Of a DNA stretch of 64,000 nucleotides, positions 6,070 through 14,758 are shown piece by piece. The notes under the pieces are model-generated. The model was given only the letters and a program-made list of their open reading frames with translations. It was not told the origin of the DNA and did no database searches. Numbering within the stretch: the stretch's first letter is position 1; each line of letters opens with the position of its first letter. The stretch spans positions 930,001-994,000 of the forward strand of contig NZ_CP013420.1 in NCBI RefSeq assembly GCF_001718695.1, written 5' to 3'. The translations under genes and the position numbers were made by a program. Source of the stretch: Burkholderia ubonensis. GTDB lineage: Bacteria; Pseudomonadota; Gammaproteobacteria; Burkholderiales; Burkholderiaceae.

Positions 6070-6867
6070 ATGAGCACGAAAATCGAACGCGTCGAACACG
6101 CAAACAACCTGATCCGTGCGATCGCATCACACGGCCGGCGCTTCTTCTATCACGCTGACGGCGACCGTTACGCGAAGCTCGAATTGGATGCACGCGGCCG
6201 CGTATGGTTTGTCGACGATTACACGCAGAAGCGTGTCTACACGCACGACACCCGCGGACGCTGGCGCGGCTTCACGCACGGCGGCACGCTGCGCAGCCTG
6301 GTCGAGCGCATGCGCGACTACATCACGACCGGCTGGCAATTGCCCCGCGGCGTGATCGCACCGCCATATTTGGGTGGAGACGCGGACGGCAACGTATGGG
6401 GTTACGAGCGCGAGGCGGCGGCGGCTGTGCGCGAAGCCGCGTTCGCTCTGCCGATCATGGCACTGCCGCCGCGGCCGAGCGATGCATCGCGCGACTACTA
6501 CGTCATCAGCGTGCACCACACGATGCGGCACCACCGCTTCATCACTCTGTGGTGCCCCGACGATACCGGCTACTGCTACCGGACCACACGAGCCGGCAAA
6601 TACCGAGGCGAGGCGATTCGCGCAAAGCTGGGCTACTACAACAGCGGCTGCGGAAACATCGCCGTGCCCGTCGATGTGATCGACCCGCTCACCGTCATGA
6701 CGACGCCCACAGACGGCCTCGACGGCCCGGACGGCCCCGCATTGCTCAACACGCGCGCCAACTGGAAGGCGCTCATCGCGAACGTCATCGCCCGGCCCGA
6801 ATACCAGATCGAGCCTCAGTTCCCAGGCGCACGCCGAACGGCAGAAGAACGCCGCCATGCCGCCTGA
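6070..6867 (+). CDS. Hypothetical phage protein
   Basis: A 265-residue soluble protein. The first 85 residues (RRFFYHADGDRYAKLELDARGRVWFVDDYT and a GRWRGFTHGGTLRSLVERMRDYI stretch, quoted in parts) look like a folded domain; residues 150-200 are rich in His, Tyr and Cys (YYVISVHHTMRHHRF, YNSGCGNI). I recall similar hypotheticals from Burkholderia phages but no function. GAGG six bases upstream supports the ATG at 6070. It is a member of the rightward early operon. Confidence 0.7.
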   Translation: MSTKIERVEHANNLIRAIASHGRRFFYHADGDRYAKLELDARGRVWFVDDYTQKRVYTHDTRGRWRGFTHGGTLRSLVERMRDYITTGWQLPRGVIAPPYLGGDADGNVWGYEREAAAAVREAAFALPIMALPPRPSDASRDYYVISVHHTMRHHRFITLWCPDDTGYCYRTTRAGKYRGEAIRAKLGYYNSGCGNIAVPVDVIDPLTVMTTPTDGLDGPDGPALLNTRANWKALIANVIARPEYQIEPQFPGARRTAEERRHAA

Positions 6868-6919
6868 CGCAGCCGATTTCCTGCCATTGAGGCTTGATCT
6901 ACTGATTTAGAGGATGACC

Positions 6920-8623
6920 ATGACCACCGAAAATAGCCGCGCTGATGCACTGACGGGCGAGCACCTCGCGACGCTGAAACAGGCTGCGCTTACGGTTACG
7001 CCGCAGGACATCGATGGTGCAGAACGAATCGAAAGCCGGCCCGACGGCAGCTATATCACATGCCCTGCGTGCGAAGGCGAAGGCTGTATTCCGTTCGAAT
7101 CGGATTACTGCAATTTCGACCACGTCGCGATCGGCGTGCAGTTTTATGGTATCGGCACCGAGCCGGGTGCGGCCGAGGCATATTTCCGAGCCGCGAAGCC
7201 GGCGACGATCATTGCGCTGCTCGATCGCCTCGAACGTGCCGAATCTGCTCTCGCCGCATCCCCTATCGAGCAGCCCGCAGCAGCGCCGATCGACGAGTCA
7301 GGCGCGAACGAATGCAGCATCGACTTCGGACCCGGCGCGACGCTTAAGCCGGGTCCGCGCGTCACGTTTGCTGATGGCATGCGCGAGGCTGCACGCCTGA
7401 TCCAGCTTTGGCAATCAATGCAGCCCGCATATCGGCAACTCCATTCTGCGTACAACCGTGACGCGAGCCGGATCATTGCGTTCTGGCCCGGTCGCTTGCG
7501 TGAGGCCGCAGGCGACATCGTTGCCGAGCAGCCCGCACCCTCGCCGGCGGACGAGCGGGCGTTTCCGGCGACGGACGGCTATTTCGTCTACGACCGGGCC
7601 GGCGGCCACGTCGAGTTCTACGACACCGACGCCGAGCGTGATGCCGCGCACCGCGAGGCAATCGCCGAATACCGTCGTGATGCGATACACGATCAGGAAT
7701 GGCCGACGGAGGTCGAGGGGATCGTTTCAGGCGTCGTCACGCACATGACTGCCGAGTTGAAGGTTCACGAAGACAGCTTCGAATTCGAGCCGCGTGCCGT
7801 GGCTTCTCAGGCCCGCGCCGCATCTGCCAACGAGACGGGGGCAGAAGGGGCGTTGATCGAACGGTTGAAGCTGCTGCTGAGCGGCGATGCGGCATTCTGC
7901 CGGACAATTGTTGCGCGCGCGGCAATCGAACAGGCGATCGCCATCCTATCCCGCTCGCCCGCTATGGCGGCGGAAGCGGTGGACTGGCGCGAACTGAGCC
8001 GCCGCCTGTACGTCGAGTTGTTCCACTGCGATCAGCAGATGCGCTCTACTCGCGACGAAGAAGGCGAGCCGCACTGGACGCAAAGCGCTGTCGTGCGCGA
8101 TGTCCTGGCCGACGCGAAGGCAGCGCTCGATGGCGCCCCCGCGCAGGCGGCGGAAGCGGTGGCGATCCCGCCCCTCGTTCGATACCAAATTCTCACGGAA
8201 GAAGGAGGATGGCTCGACGTGCCGCAAGCGTACTACGAGCGCTTCAAGGGCGACCCCACGCTTACGCGTGTCGTCAACCCAATGCAGCCGATGGCCGCAC
8301 ACGATGAATCCAGCATCGAGAAGCACTTCGACGACTACGGGTTCTACCTGCATGGCTTCGAGGAAGAAGACCGGGAAGCGTTTTTCCAAGCTGCAATGGC
8401 TCTCATCGCCGCCCCGCAGCCCGCGCAGGCAGACGCTCGGGTCGGGCTGACGGACGAGCAGCGTGAAGCGATTGGGAAGGCGTCCGAAGTGCTCAGCATT
8501 CTCACCGGCCACGACGCCTATCCGAACATGCGTCACAGGTTCGGAAACGACTGGTGGGAGCCGATCAACATGATCGCTGACGCGCTGCGCGCCCTTCTCC
8601 AAGGAGCCAACCATGCCGAATGA
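6920..8623 (+). CDS. Ead/Ea22-like phage protein
   Basis: Two ATGs lie at 6914 and 6920; the second has the better spacing to AGAGG (6909-6913), giving 567 residues. The N-terminus has a CPACEGEGC zinc-knuckle-like motif near residue 53, then AAKPATIIALLDRLERAESALAA, the segment that marks Ead/Ea22-type proteins (residues about 92-114, quoted in part). The rest is a mosaic of low-complexity Ala/Glu linkers and short domains, with PAQAAEAV-like pieces repeated near residues 350 and 410. Ea22-type genes lie between integrase and early genes in many lambdoid phages and are dispensable; their function is unknown. Confidence 0.65.
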   Translation: MTTENSRADALTGEHLATLKQAALTVTPQDIDGAERIESRPDGSYITCPACEGEGCIPFESDYCNFDHVAIGVQFYGIGTEPGAAEAYFRAAKPATIIALLDRLERAESALAASPIEQPAAAPIDESGANECSIDFGPGATLKPGPRVTFADGMREAARLIQLWQSMQPAYRQLHSAYNRDASRIIAFWPGRLREAAGDIVAEQPAPSPADERAFPATDGYFVYDRAGGHVEFYDTDAERDAAHREAIAEYRRDAIHDQEWPTEVEGIVSGVVTHMTAELKVHEDSFEFEPRAVASQARAASANETGAEGALIERLKLLLSGDAAFCRTIVARAAIEQAIAILSRSPAMAAEAVDWRELSRRLYVELFHCDQQMRSTRDEEGEPHWTQSAVVRDVLADAKAALDGAPAQAAEAVAIPPLVRYQILTEEGGWLDVPQAYYERFKGDPTLTRVVNPMQPMAAHDESSIEKHFDDYGFYLHGFEEEDREAFFQAAMALIAAPQPAQADARVGLTDEQREAIGKASEVLSILTGHDAYPNMRHRFGNDWWEPINMIADALRALLQGANHAE

Positions 8624-9143
8624 CAACGTGCTGACGGACGAACGTTGCATGCAGATCGTCGCCGAGGTTTGCGAAGCGCCTAGCCTCAACTACTGGAAAT
8701 TCGGCGACAAGCGCGTGCTGATGCTGTGCCGCGCCATCGAGCGCGAAGTTCTCGCCGCCCATCCGGGCCAGCCGGAGCCGCGCGCCGAGGTGACGGACGA
8801 AAAGACGACGCACCTCATCAAAACGCTGTCGGACATCGTCCACGATCAGACCGTCGCAATGCAGTCGGCGATTATCGAATGGAAGCATGGGAAAGGCGCC
8901 GAAGCCGGCCTGAGTTGGATAGTCAACACGCTGGCTGGCCCAGGCCACCTGCCGGATTTCGACGCGCCGCACGGCAAGCATGCTCAGTTCTGGTTCAACG
9001 CGAATCAGGCTAACCCGCTTCCAGCGTGCTTCTGCGGCAATCCGTCGTCGTCGCTCTGGATGGGGCAAGGCTTCTGCTGCGACGACCACTATCGCGAGGC
9101 AAAGGCGAAGTACGATGCAACCCGCTCAGGAGACGCATCGTGA
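8613..9143 (+). CDS. Hypothetical phage protein with C-terminal Cys motif
   Basis: The 176-residue product overlaps the previous gene by 11 bases and has an AAGGAG site (8600-8605) at good spacing. The central part is helical (HLIKTLSDIVHDQTVAMQSA); the C-terminus has CFCG and CCDDHY, which may bind zinc. No family name recognised. It is the last of the plus-strand block before the single minus-strand gene at 9164. Confidence 0.6.
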   Translation: MPNDNVLTDERCMQIVAEVCEAPSLNYWKFGDKRVLMLCRAIEREVLAAHPGQPEPRAEVTDEKTTHLIKTLSDIVHDQTVAMQSAIIEWKHGKGAEAGLSWIVNTLAGPGHLPDFDAPHGKHAQFWFNANQANPLPACFCGNPSSSLWMGQGFCCDDHYREAKAKYDATRSGDAS

Positions 9144-9163
9144 CCGGTCGAATCAAAAACGCA

Positions 9164-9403
9164 TCAGTAAATCCCAGCCGCGTGCGCGCTTTCGATCACG
9201 CCTTTCACGATCTTGAGCACCTCGCTCAGCGCGTCGCGCTCAGAGAGGCCAGCTTCCAGATAGTGATCGATTTCAACTTCCTTCGCCGGACTGACGTTTC
9301 CTTTCGGATGCTTGACCACGAACGACGCTTTCCCCTTGCCAGAAATCAGCGTCACCACGATCAGGACACCGTGCACAAGCTCTTGAACGTTTTGGCTGCT
9401 CAT
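9164..9403 (-). CDS. Small hypothetical phage protein, opposite strand to its neighbours
   Basis: The 79-residue frame has a strong GGAGG site six bases before ATG 9403. It reads like a folded alpha/beta protein (VQELVHGVLIVVTLISGKGK, VEIDHYLEAGLSERDALSEV). It is the only minus-strand gene in the rightward arm, so it must have its own promoter, probably within the gap to 9439. Function unknown. Confidence 0.6.
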   Translation of the reverse strand: MSSQNVQELVHGVLIVVTLISGKGKASFVVKHPKGNVSPAKEVEIDHYLEAGLSERDALSEVLKIVKGVIESAHAAGIY

Positions 9404-9438
9404 TGCCGCCTCCGGTCGTATGGTGAAGGAATCCTAGC

Positions 9439-10146
9439 ATGACCGAACGCCCTATCCTTTTCAGCGGCCCGATGGTGCGCGCCATCCTCGAAGGCCGCAA
9501 GACGCAGACGCGCCGCATCATCAAACTGCCGCACAACAACCCGCTTGGTGCGTGGGAACCGACGACGGCCGGCGGCGGCTCTGTGAAGTATGCCGGCGGG
9601 ACGCCTGCGCCGGAACTGGCCGCGATCTGGCACACGCGTACCGGCGACTGCTACGTCTGCCCGCATGGCGACGTCGGCGACCGCCTGTGGGTGCGCGAGA
9701 CGCACGAGGTGCGCCGCATCGGCACCGAGACGTTCGAAGGTGCGCGCCCGACGCGGCGCTACGCCGGCATCGCCTACCAGGCCGACGACGGCCGCGCCGA
9801 AGTCGACATCGACCTCGACACGTTCCAGGCGCTCGACGCCAAGGGATCGCGTGGCTGGACACCGTCCATCCACATGCCGCGCTGGGCGTCGCGCATCACG
9901 CTGGAAATCAGGGGTGTGCGCGCCGAGCGCTTGCAGAGTATCAGCGAGGCCGACGCGATCGCCGAAGGCATCGACAGGACCGCTGCAGGATTCTGGAGCA
10001 CATACGATCAGAGTGACACCAACGGCACATACTCGCCGCGCCTTTCTTACCAGTGCCTATGGGACGGCATCAACGCCGCGCGCGGTCACGGTTGGGATGC
10101 AAACCCGTGGGTATGGGTTGTCGAGTTCAGGAAGGTCGAATCATGA
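9439..10146 (+). CDS. Phage ASCH-like domain protein
   Basis: The 235-residue protein starts MTERPILFSGPMVRAILEGRKTQTRR (cut here to the first part) and carries GDRLWVRETH, MPRWASRITLEI and ERLQSISEADAIAEGI in order. This succession is that of the ASCH/PUA-like proteins common in phages, where the fold binds nucleic acid. The exact role is not known. Its stop overlaps the ATG of the excisionase-like gene, so these two and the integrase form one coupled string. Confidence 0.65.
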   Translation: MTERPILFSGPMVRAILEGRKTQTRRIIKLPHNNPLGAWEPTTAGGGSVKYAGGTPAPELAAIWHTRTGDCYVCPHGDVGDRLWVRETHEVRRIGTETFEGARPTRRYAGIAYQADDGRAEVDIDLDTFQALDAKGSRGWTPSIHMPRWASRITLEIRGVRAERLQSISEADAIAEGIDRTAAGFWSTYDQSDTNGTYSPRLSYQCLWDGINAARGHGWDANPWVWVVEFRKVES

Positions 10147-10391
10147 GCCTCTACCTCACTACGCTGGAACTCGCAGAGCTGGTCGGCTGCAAACCGCGCA
10201 GCCACGCCTGCATGAAGCGCTGGCTCGAGCGCAATCACTGGCCGTTCGCGGTCAACATCGCCGGCGTGCCGCTCGTCGCGCGCGAGTACTACGACGCACG
10301 CATGACCGGCACCGCCCCGCCGGCCGCGCACCCGCGCCACTCCCGCGCGGCCGCAGAACAAGAACCGAATTTCGACGCACTCGCAGCATGA
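10143..10391 (+). CDS. Excisionase-like protein (DUF4224 type)
   Basis: The 82-residue product begins MSLYLTTLELAELVGCKPRS, the pattern of DUF4224 proteins that precede integrase genes in Burkholderia and related prophages, with a following KRWLERNHWPF helix. A role in directing excision is inferred from position and size. It overlaps both neighbours by four bases (ATGA at each junction), so its synthesis is tied to integrase. Confidence 0.65.
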   Translation: MSLYLTTLELAELVGCKPRSHACMKRWLERNHWPFAVNIAGVPLVAREYYDARMTGTAPPAAHPRHSRAAAEQEPNFDALAA

Positions 10392-11509
10392 TCGGACGAC
10401 GCAAGCGACCGGATGGATTGCCGTTCCGGCTCTACGCCCACTACGGGAAGCACAAGGTCAGCTTCGGCTACAAGTTGCCCAATGGCCGCTGGGCGTTCCG
10501 CCTGTCGGCGCCGGCCCACAACAAGGAAGCGCTCGCCGAGATCCGCAAGCAGGCGATCGAGCGCGCGGAGGCGCTCAACGGCAACGCGATCGAACCCGGC
10601 ACGGTCGAGGCGCTCGTCGCGCGGTACTTCGAATGGCAGGATGCCTTGCCGCGCTCCGACGAGCGCCGCAAGGCACAGTCCACTCTGGACGAGAACCGCG
10701 TCGAGTCAAAACGCCTGGTCAAAGTCTTCGGGAAGATGGCGCCGGCCGCGATCAAGCCGAAGCACGTCTACGGCTACCTCGACAAACGTGCGCAGCTCGG
10801 CGCGCCGGCGAAGGCGAACAAGGAAATCGCCCTCCTGTCCGCGATCCTGGAATACGGCCGGCGCCGGGGCGAGCTTGAAACGAACCCGTGTCGCGGCATC
10901 GAGTACAACCCGACGCGGCCGCGCCAGCGGTACGTGCGTCAGGACGAGATCGATCTGGCAGTGGAAGTCGCGCGGTCGCGCCGGAGCGTCGGCGATCAGC
11001 ACCCGAGTTCCGCGTACCTCATCCTCGCGCTATGCGTGAAGGCTGCCTACTTGACCGTCAGCCGGCCGACAGAGATGCGCGAGTTGCACCGCCAGAGCAT
11101 TCGGCCGGAAGGCGTCGAGGTGCCGATCGGCAAACGCAAGGCCGGCGAGCAGCAGCGCGTGAAGCTCGTGCTGTGGTCGCCCGAGCTGAAGGCCGTGATT
11201 GACGAAGCACTCGCCCTGCAGCGTACGTCGAGCGTGCACGTGTTCGGGAACACCGCAGGCCAGGTGTACACGCGCAGCGGCTGGAACACGAACTGGTCAC
11301 GGCTGATGGGCTATTGCGAGAAGGAAGCGCAGGCGCGCGGCGTGGAGTTCGAACGATTCGCGCTGCGCGACATGCGTCCGGCGGCCGTCACGGACCGGCA
11401 GGAGGAAGGTGACGACCGGATCATCGACGCGACCGGCCATGCGGATGAACGCATGGTGAGAAAGACATACGACCGCCGGCGACAAAGAAAAGTGCGCGCG
11501 ACGCGCTGA
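10388..11509 (+). CDS. int: Tyrosine-recombinase phage integrase
   Basis: ATG 10388 gives 373 residues. The N-terminal arm-binding part (LPFRLYAHYGKHKVSFGY) and a SAM-like core-binding domain precede the catalytic domain. Catalytic residues visible are Arg in LTVSRPTEMREL, a second Arg in LRDMRPAAVTDR, His in ATGHADERM and the nucleophile Tyr in KTYDRRR near residue 361. It inserts and excises the prophage. The gene points at tRNA-His 127 bases away, the usual layout when the 3' part of a tRNA gene is the attachment site. Confidence 0.9.
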   Translation: MIGRRKRPDGLPFRLYAHYGKHKVSFGYKLPNGRWAFRLSAPAHNKEALAEIRKQAIERAEALNGNAIEPGTVEALVARYFEWQDALPRSDERRKAQSTLDENRVESKRLVKVFGKMAPAAIKPKHVYGYLDKRAQLGAPAKANKEIALLSAILEYGRRRGELETNPCRGIEYNPTRPRQRYVRQDEIDLAVEVARSRRSVGDQHPSSAYLILALCVKAAYLTVSRPTEMRELHRQSIRPEGVEVPIGKRKAGEQQRVKLVLWSPELKAVIDEALALQRTSSVHVFGNTAGQVYTRSGWNTNWSRLMGYCEKEAQARGVEFERFALRDMRPAAVTDRQEEGDDRIIDATGHADERMVRKTYDRRRQRKVRATR

Positions 11510-11522
11510 CGCCGGAAATAAA

Positions 11523-11549
11523 AAAACCCGCTCAATGGCGGGTTTTCTT
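11523..11549 (+). terminator. Terminator after integrase
   Basis: AAAACCCGC (11523-11531), six-base loop, GCGGGTTTT (11538-11546), then C and T-rich bases. It lies 14 bases behind the integrase stop. Confidence 0.8.
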
Positions 11550-11557
11550 TTCGGAAG

Positions 11558-11594
11558 ATCTTCCAAAATTTGGAATCTCATCTTCCAAAACTTG
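11558..11594. repeat. Direct repeats next to the attachment site (possible integrase arm sites)
   Basis: ATCTTCCAAAATTTG at 11558-11572 and ATCTTCCAAAACTTG at 11580-11594 differ at one base and are spaced 22 bp apart, on one helix face. They lie between the integrase and tRNA-His, where arm-type binding sites of tyrosine integrases occur. Binding is inferred. Confidence 0.5.
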
Positions 11595-11635
11595 TAACTC
11601 GATCGATTAATCGCGCTGCAAGTCTTTGAATTTGT

Positions 11636-11712
11636 TGGGGTGGCTGATGGGACTCGAACCCACGACAACAGGAATCACAATCCTGGACTCTACCAACTGA
11701 GCTACAGCCACC
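11636..11712 (-). tRNA. tRNA-His (GTG)
   Basis: Minus-strand cloverleaf with GTG anticodon in the loop TTGTGAT, an extra 5' G opposite the discriminator C (typical of tRNA-His), the TTCGAGTCC T-arm and encoded CCA. The 3' end faces the phage integrase, so this is the likely integration site of the prophage. Confidence 0.93.
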
Positions 11713-11787
11713 ACTGATACTGCTTTGCTTCTTTGCTGCGCCGCTTCGTTGTTCAGCAGCGAAGAAGCGAGATTATATGGAGCTTTT

Positions 11788-12807
11788 TTACTCTTGCCAA
11801 GCGTTTTTTTCAAAAATTTCTTCGGCCGCGTAAAGATGCGCCCGCGCCTCGTCGAACACGGCCAGATCGCCGCACGCGAGCTTCTTGTTGTCCGACAGCA
11901 CGCGCCGCCAGCCGCGCGCCCCCGCAACGCCGCGATACAGCCCGAGCGCGTGGCGCACGACTGCACCGAGGTACGTGCCGCGCTTCAGCTCCGCCGCGCA
12001 GTATTCGATCAACCGCGCTTCCGCTTCCTCGCGCGTCGGCGCCGCGTCGTTCGCGCCATAGAACCGCGCATCGACGCCCGCCAGCACATAAGGATTGTGA
12101 TACGCCTCGCGGCCGAGCATCACGCCGTCGACGTGTTCGAGATGCTGTGCAACTTCGTCGAGCGTCTTGATGCCGCCGTTGATCACGATCTCCAGCGACG
12201 GGAAGTCGCGCTTCAGCCGATATGCATAGTCGTACTTGAGCGGCGGAATCTCGCGGTTTTCCTTCGGCGACAGCCCTTTCAGGATCGCGTTGCGTGCATG
12301 CACGACGAACACTTCGCAGCCCGCCTCGGCAACCGTGCCGACGAAATCCCGCACGAACGCATACTCTTCGACCGCATCGACGCCGATCCGGTGCTTGACG
12401 GTCACCGGCACCGACACAGCGTCGCGCATCGCCTTCACGCAATCCGCGACGAGTTGCGGCTCGTTCATCAGGCACGCGCCGAACGCGCCGCGCTGCACCC
12501 GTTCCGACGGGCACCCGCAATTCAGGTTGATTTCATCGTAGCCCCACTGTTCGCCGAGCTTCGCGGCGCGCGCGAGATCGTCCCGCTCGCTGCCGCCGAG
12601 CTGCAGCGCAACCGGCGATTCGCTCGGCGTGAACGCAAGGTGGCGCTGCGCGTCGCCGAACAGCAGCGCGCCGGTCGTGATCATTTCCGTATAGAGCCAC
12701 GTATGACGCGTGAGCGTGCGGTGGAACGACCGGCAATGACGGTCGGTCCAGTCCAGCATGGGCGCCACGGACACGCGGCGGGGAGGAAGCGAAGACGGTG
12801 CGGACAT
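11788..12807 (-). CDS. dusA: tRNA-dihydrouridine(20/20a) synthase DusA
   Basis: ATG 12807 gives 339 residues; a TTG 33 bases upstream is less likely. The protein is a TIM-barrel flavoenzyme that reduces uridines 20 and 20a of tRNA with NADPH and FMN. Visible are VAPMLDWTDRHCR at the start, the catalytic Cys in INLNCGCPSERV, a TVKHRIGVD strand and the phosphate-binding INGGIKTLDEV. The C-terminal helical domain is present and length is normal for DusA. It lies 75 bases behind the start of tRNA-His. Confidence 0.93.
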   Translation of the reverse strand: MSAPSSLPPRRVSVAPMLDWTDRHCRSFHRTLTRHTWLYTEMITTGALLFGDAQRHLAFTPSESPVALQLGGSERDDLARAAKLGEQWGYDEINLNCGCPSERVQRGAFGACLMNEPQLVADCVKAMRDAVSVPVTVKHRIGVDAVEEYAFVRDFVGTVAEAGCEVFVVHARNAILKGLSPKENREIPPLKYDYAYRLKRDFPSLEIVINGGIKTLDEVAQHLEHVDGVMLGREAYHNPYVLAGVDARFYGANDAAPTREEAEARLIEYCAAELKRGTYLGAVVRHALGLYRGVAGARGWRRVLSDNKKLACGDLAVFDEARAHLYAAEEIFEKNAWQE

Positions 12808-12895
12808 GGAATTCGGGGCAGCAAGCAGCGCGAAAGGCAACCCGTGATTTTACCGCAACGCGGGCCGCACGGCCGCGCCGGCCACCGTAACGAGG

Positions 12896-13150
12896 CTACG
12901 CGGCCGCGCCGCCGCCCAGTTCGACGTCCACCGCGCGCCGCGCCTCGCTCAGCACGCGCTCGATCACCCGGCGCTCGGTCAGCAGCAGCCCGTCGACCTT
13001 CACGAGCCGCCAGTCGATCCGCACCGCGTCGCCTTGCAGCACGCGGTAGTGCACGTGCTCGCCGTCCCAGACCTGCTCGGTCTTCACTTCGATCTCGAAG
13101 CCGCGGTACGGCTCGCTGTAGTCGCCGAGATCGCTGCCTTTCAGTTCCAT
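12896..13150 (-). CDS. Hypothetical protein preceded by a G10 tract
   Basis: Start taken at ATG 13150 (84 residues). The sequence (DYSEPYRGFEIEVKTEQVWDG, HYRVLQGDAVRIDW) looks like a small beta-rich domain. The coding strand has a run of ten G directly upstream (13164-13155), four bases from the ATG, where it may act as ribosome site. A second in-frame start at 13201 would place the G run inside the gene. The family is not recognised. Confidence 0.6.
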   Translation of the reverse strand: MELKGSDLGDYSEPYRGFEIEVKTEQVWDGEHVHYRVLQGDAVRIDWRLVKVDGLLLTERRVIERVLSEARRAVDVELGGGAAA

Positions 13151-13193
13151 CGCGCCCCCCCCCCGTCGATGCTCGAGGCCCCGTACGGGGCGC

Positions 13194-13391
13194 TCAGTCA
13201 TATTCGTCGGACAAGACGGCCTTGCCGTCGGCGGTGAGATCGACCCGGTCGGCGGCCGCCTGATAGATCAGCCCTTCGTTCAGCAGCACGTAGACGATGT
13301 CGCTGAACGCCGCCGGCACCGGCCGGCTGTCGCCGAACTGGTCGATCCATTTCAGCGCCTCGATGGCTTCGGGAGAAAGGATGGGGCTCAT
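13194..13391 (-). CDS. Small conserved-looking hypothetical protein
   Basis: 65 residues: MSPILSPEAIEALKWIDQFG, a DIVYVLLNEGLIYQ helix and VDLTADGKAVLSD, which together resemble a winged-helix-like fold. A GGAGGCAG site lies at the proper distance before ATG 13391. It is probably co-transcribed with the following hypothetical gene, whose alternative start overlaps its stop. No function assigned. Confidence 0.65.
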   Translation of the reverse strand: MSPILSPEAIEALKWIDQFGDSRPVPAAFSDIVYVLLNEGLIYQAAADRVDLTADGKAVLSDEYD

Positions 13392-13530
13392 GCGCTGCCT
13401 CCGCGTCGGTGTCGCTCCATCCTAGCACTTCGCCCGGACTGCGAACACCGATGCGATCACGCAGCGGGCAGCGCCGGAAACCGCGGCGGGCTGCCGCGCC
13501 CGCCGACGGCCTCCGCACCTTCAGTCGCGC

Positions 13531-13746
13531 TCAAAGCCGCGCGATCGACACTTCGGTGGACTTCACGAGCGCGACGACTTCGGCGCCGACCTTCAGTTCA
13601 AGTTCGTCGACCGAGCGGGTCGTGATCACCGACGTGACGATGCCGAAAGGCGTTTCGACGTCGACCTCGGACACCACGGGCCCGCGGATGATCTCCTTCA
13701 CCTTGCCTTTGAACTGGTTGCGCACGTTGATTGCAGTAATGCTCAT
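13531..13746 (-). CDS. ssuF: Molybdopterin-binding (Mop/TOBE) protein, SsuF-like
   Basis: The 71-residue protein is a single TOBE/Mop domain: ARN-like start (ITAINVRNQFKGKVKEI), then VVSEVDVETPFGIVTSVIT and a Val/Ala-rich strand. Mop proteins bind molybdate. It directly follows ssuB; in Pseudomonas putida the equivalent gene, ssuF, ends the sulfonate operon and is needed for sulfonate use. The symbol rests on this position; a plain molybdate-binding role is the alternative. Confidence 0.75.
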   Translation of the reverse strand: MSITAINVRNQFKGKVKEIIRGPVVSEVDVETPFGIVTSVITTRSVDELELKVGAEVVALVKSTEVSIARL

Positions 13747-13801
13747 CGGGATGATCGCTCCGAAGAAAAAGTCTCAAGACGGGCGGCGGGTGCCGCCCCG
13801 G

Positions 13802-14758
13802 TTAGACGGCCCAGCGAATCCGCCCGGCGGGCCGGGCGCCCTGCGCGTCGCGGGCAGGTTGCGCGGCCGCGGCCGGCCCGCCCGCCAGCACGCGCCTCAG
13901 CACGCGATCCTCGAGCGCCGCGAACGCGGCCGACGCGCGCTCGCGCGGCCGGTCGAGCGGCACCGGCTGGTCGAGCGCGACGCGCCCCTGCTCGATCAGC
14001 AGGATCCGGTCGCCGAGCGCAACGGCTTCCTGCACGTCGTGCGTGACGAGCAGCGCCGTAAACCGGTGCTCGCGCCACAGGCGCTCGATCAGCGCATGCA
14101 TCTCGATGCGGGTCAGCGCGTCGAGCGCGCCGAGCGGCTCGTCGAGCAGCAGCAGTTGCGGCCGATGCACGAGTGCGCGCGCGAGCGCGACGCGCTGCCG
14201 CTGTCCGCCCGACAACTGCGCGGGCCAGTCGTTGGCGCGTTCGAGCAAGCCGACCTCGTCGAGCACCGCGCGCGCATCGTCGCGGGCGCCGCGCCCGAGC
14301 CCGAGCATCACGTTCTGCAGCACGGTCTTCCACGGCAGCAGGCGCGCTTCCTGGTACATGATCCGCGTGTCGAGCGCGCCGCCGCCTTCGCCGCGCGCCG
14401 TGAGCACGCCGGTGCTCGGCTGCTCGAGGCCCGCGACGAGCCGCAGCAGCGTCGACTTGCCGCAGCCGCTGCGGCCGACGATCGCGACAAAGCTGCCGCG
14501 CGCGATGCCGAGATCGACGTCGTCGAGGACGGTGCGCGCGCCGAAGCGCTTGCCGACGCCCGACAGCCTCACCGCATCGTCCCGTGACGGATTGCCCGCG
14601 CGGCGCGGCGCGATCGGGACCACCGATGCGCGGCCGTCCCGCTCGGCGAGCGCCGCGTCGCGCGCGTCATCGTCGGTCACGCGCGCGTGTGCCAGCTCGG
14701 CCTCGAGGTCTGCGCCGGCGAGCGCGCCGTAGGCCGCCGCCGAAATCGTCGCATTCAT
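13802..14758 (-). CDS. ssuB: Aliphatic sulfonate ABC transporter ATP-binding protein
   Basis: ATG 14758 overlaps the ssuC stop by two bases. The 318 residues contain Walker [10 protein letters not shown], the Q-loop, signature [15 protein letters not shown] and Walker [13 protein letters not shown], then an H-loop ([11 protein letters not shown]). About 60 residues precede the ABC domain. It energises import of alkanesulfonates as sulfur sources together with SsuC. It is in the ssuD-ssuC-ssuB-ssuF operon. Confidence 0.9.
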   Translation of the reverse strand: MNATISAAAYGALAGADLEAELAHARVTDDDARDAALAERDGRASVVPIAPRRAGNPSRDDAVRLSGVGKRFGARTVLDDVDLGIARGSFVAIVGRSGCGKSTLLRLVAGLEQPSTGVLTARGEGGGALDTRIMYQEARLLPWKTVLQNVMLGLGRGARDDARAVLDEVGLLERANDWPAQLSGGQRQRVALARALVHRPQLLLLDEPLGALDALTRIEMHALIERLWREHRFTALLVTHDVQEAVALGDRILLIEQGRVALDQPVPLDRPRERASAAFAALEDRVLRRVLAGGPAAAAQPARDAQGARPAGRIRWAV

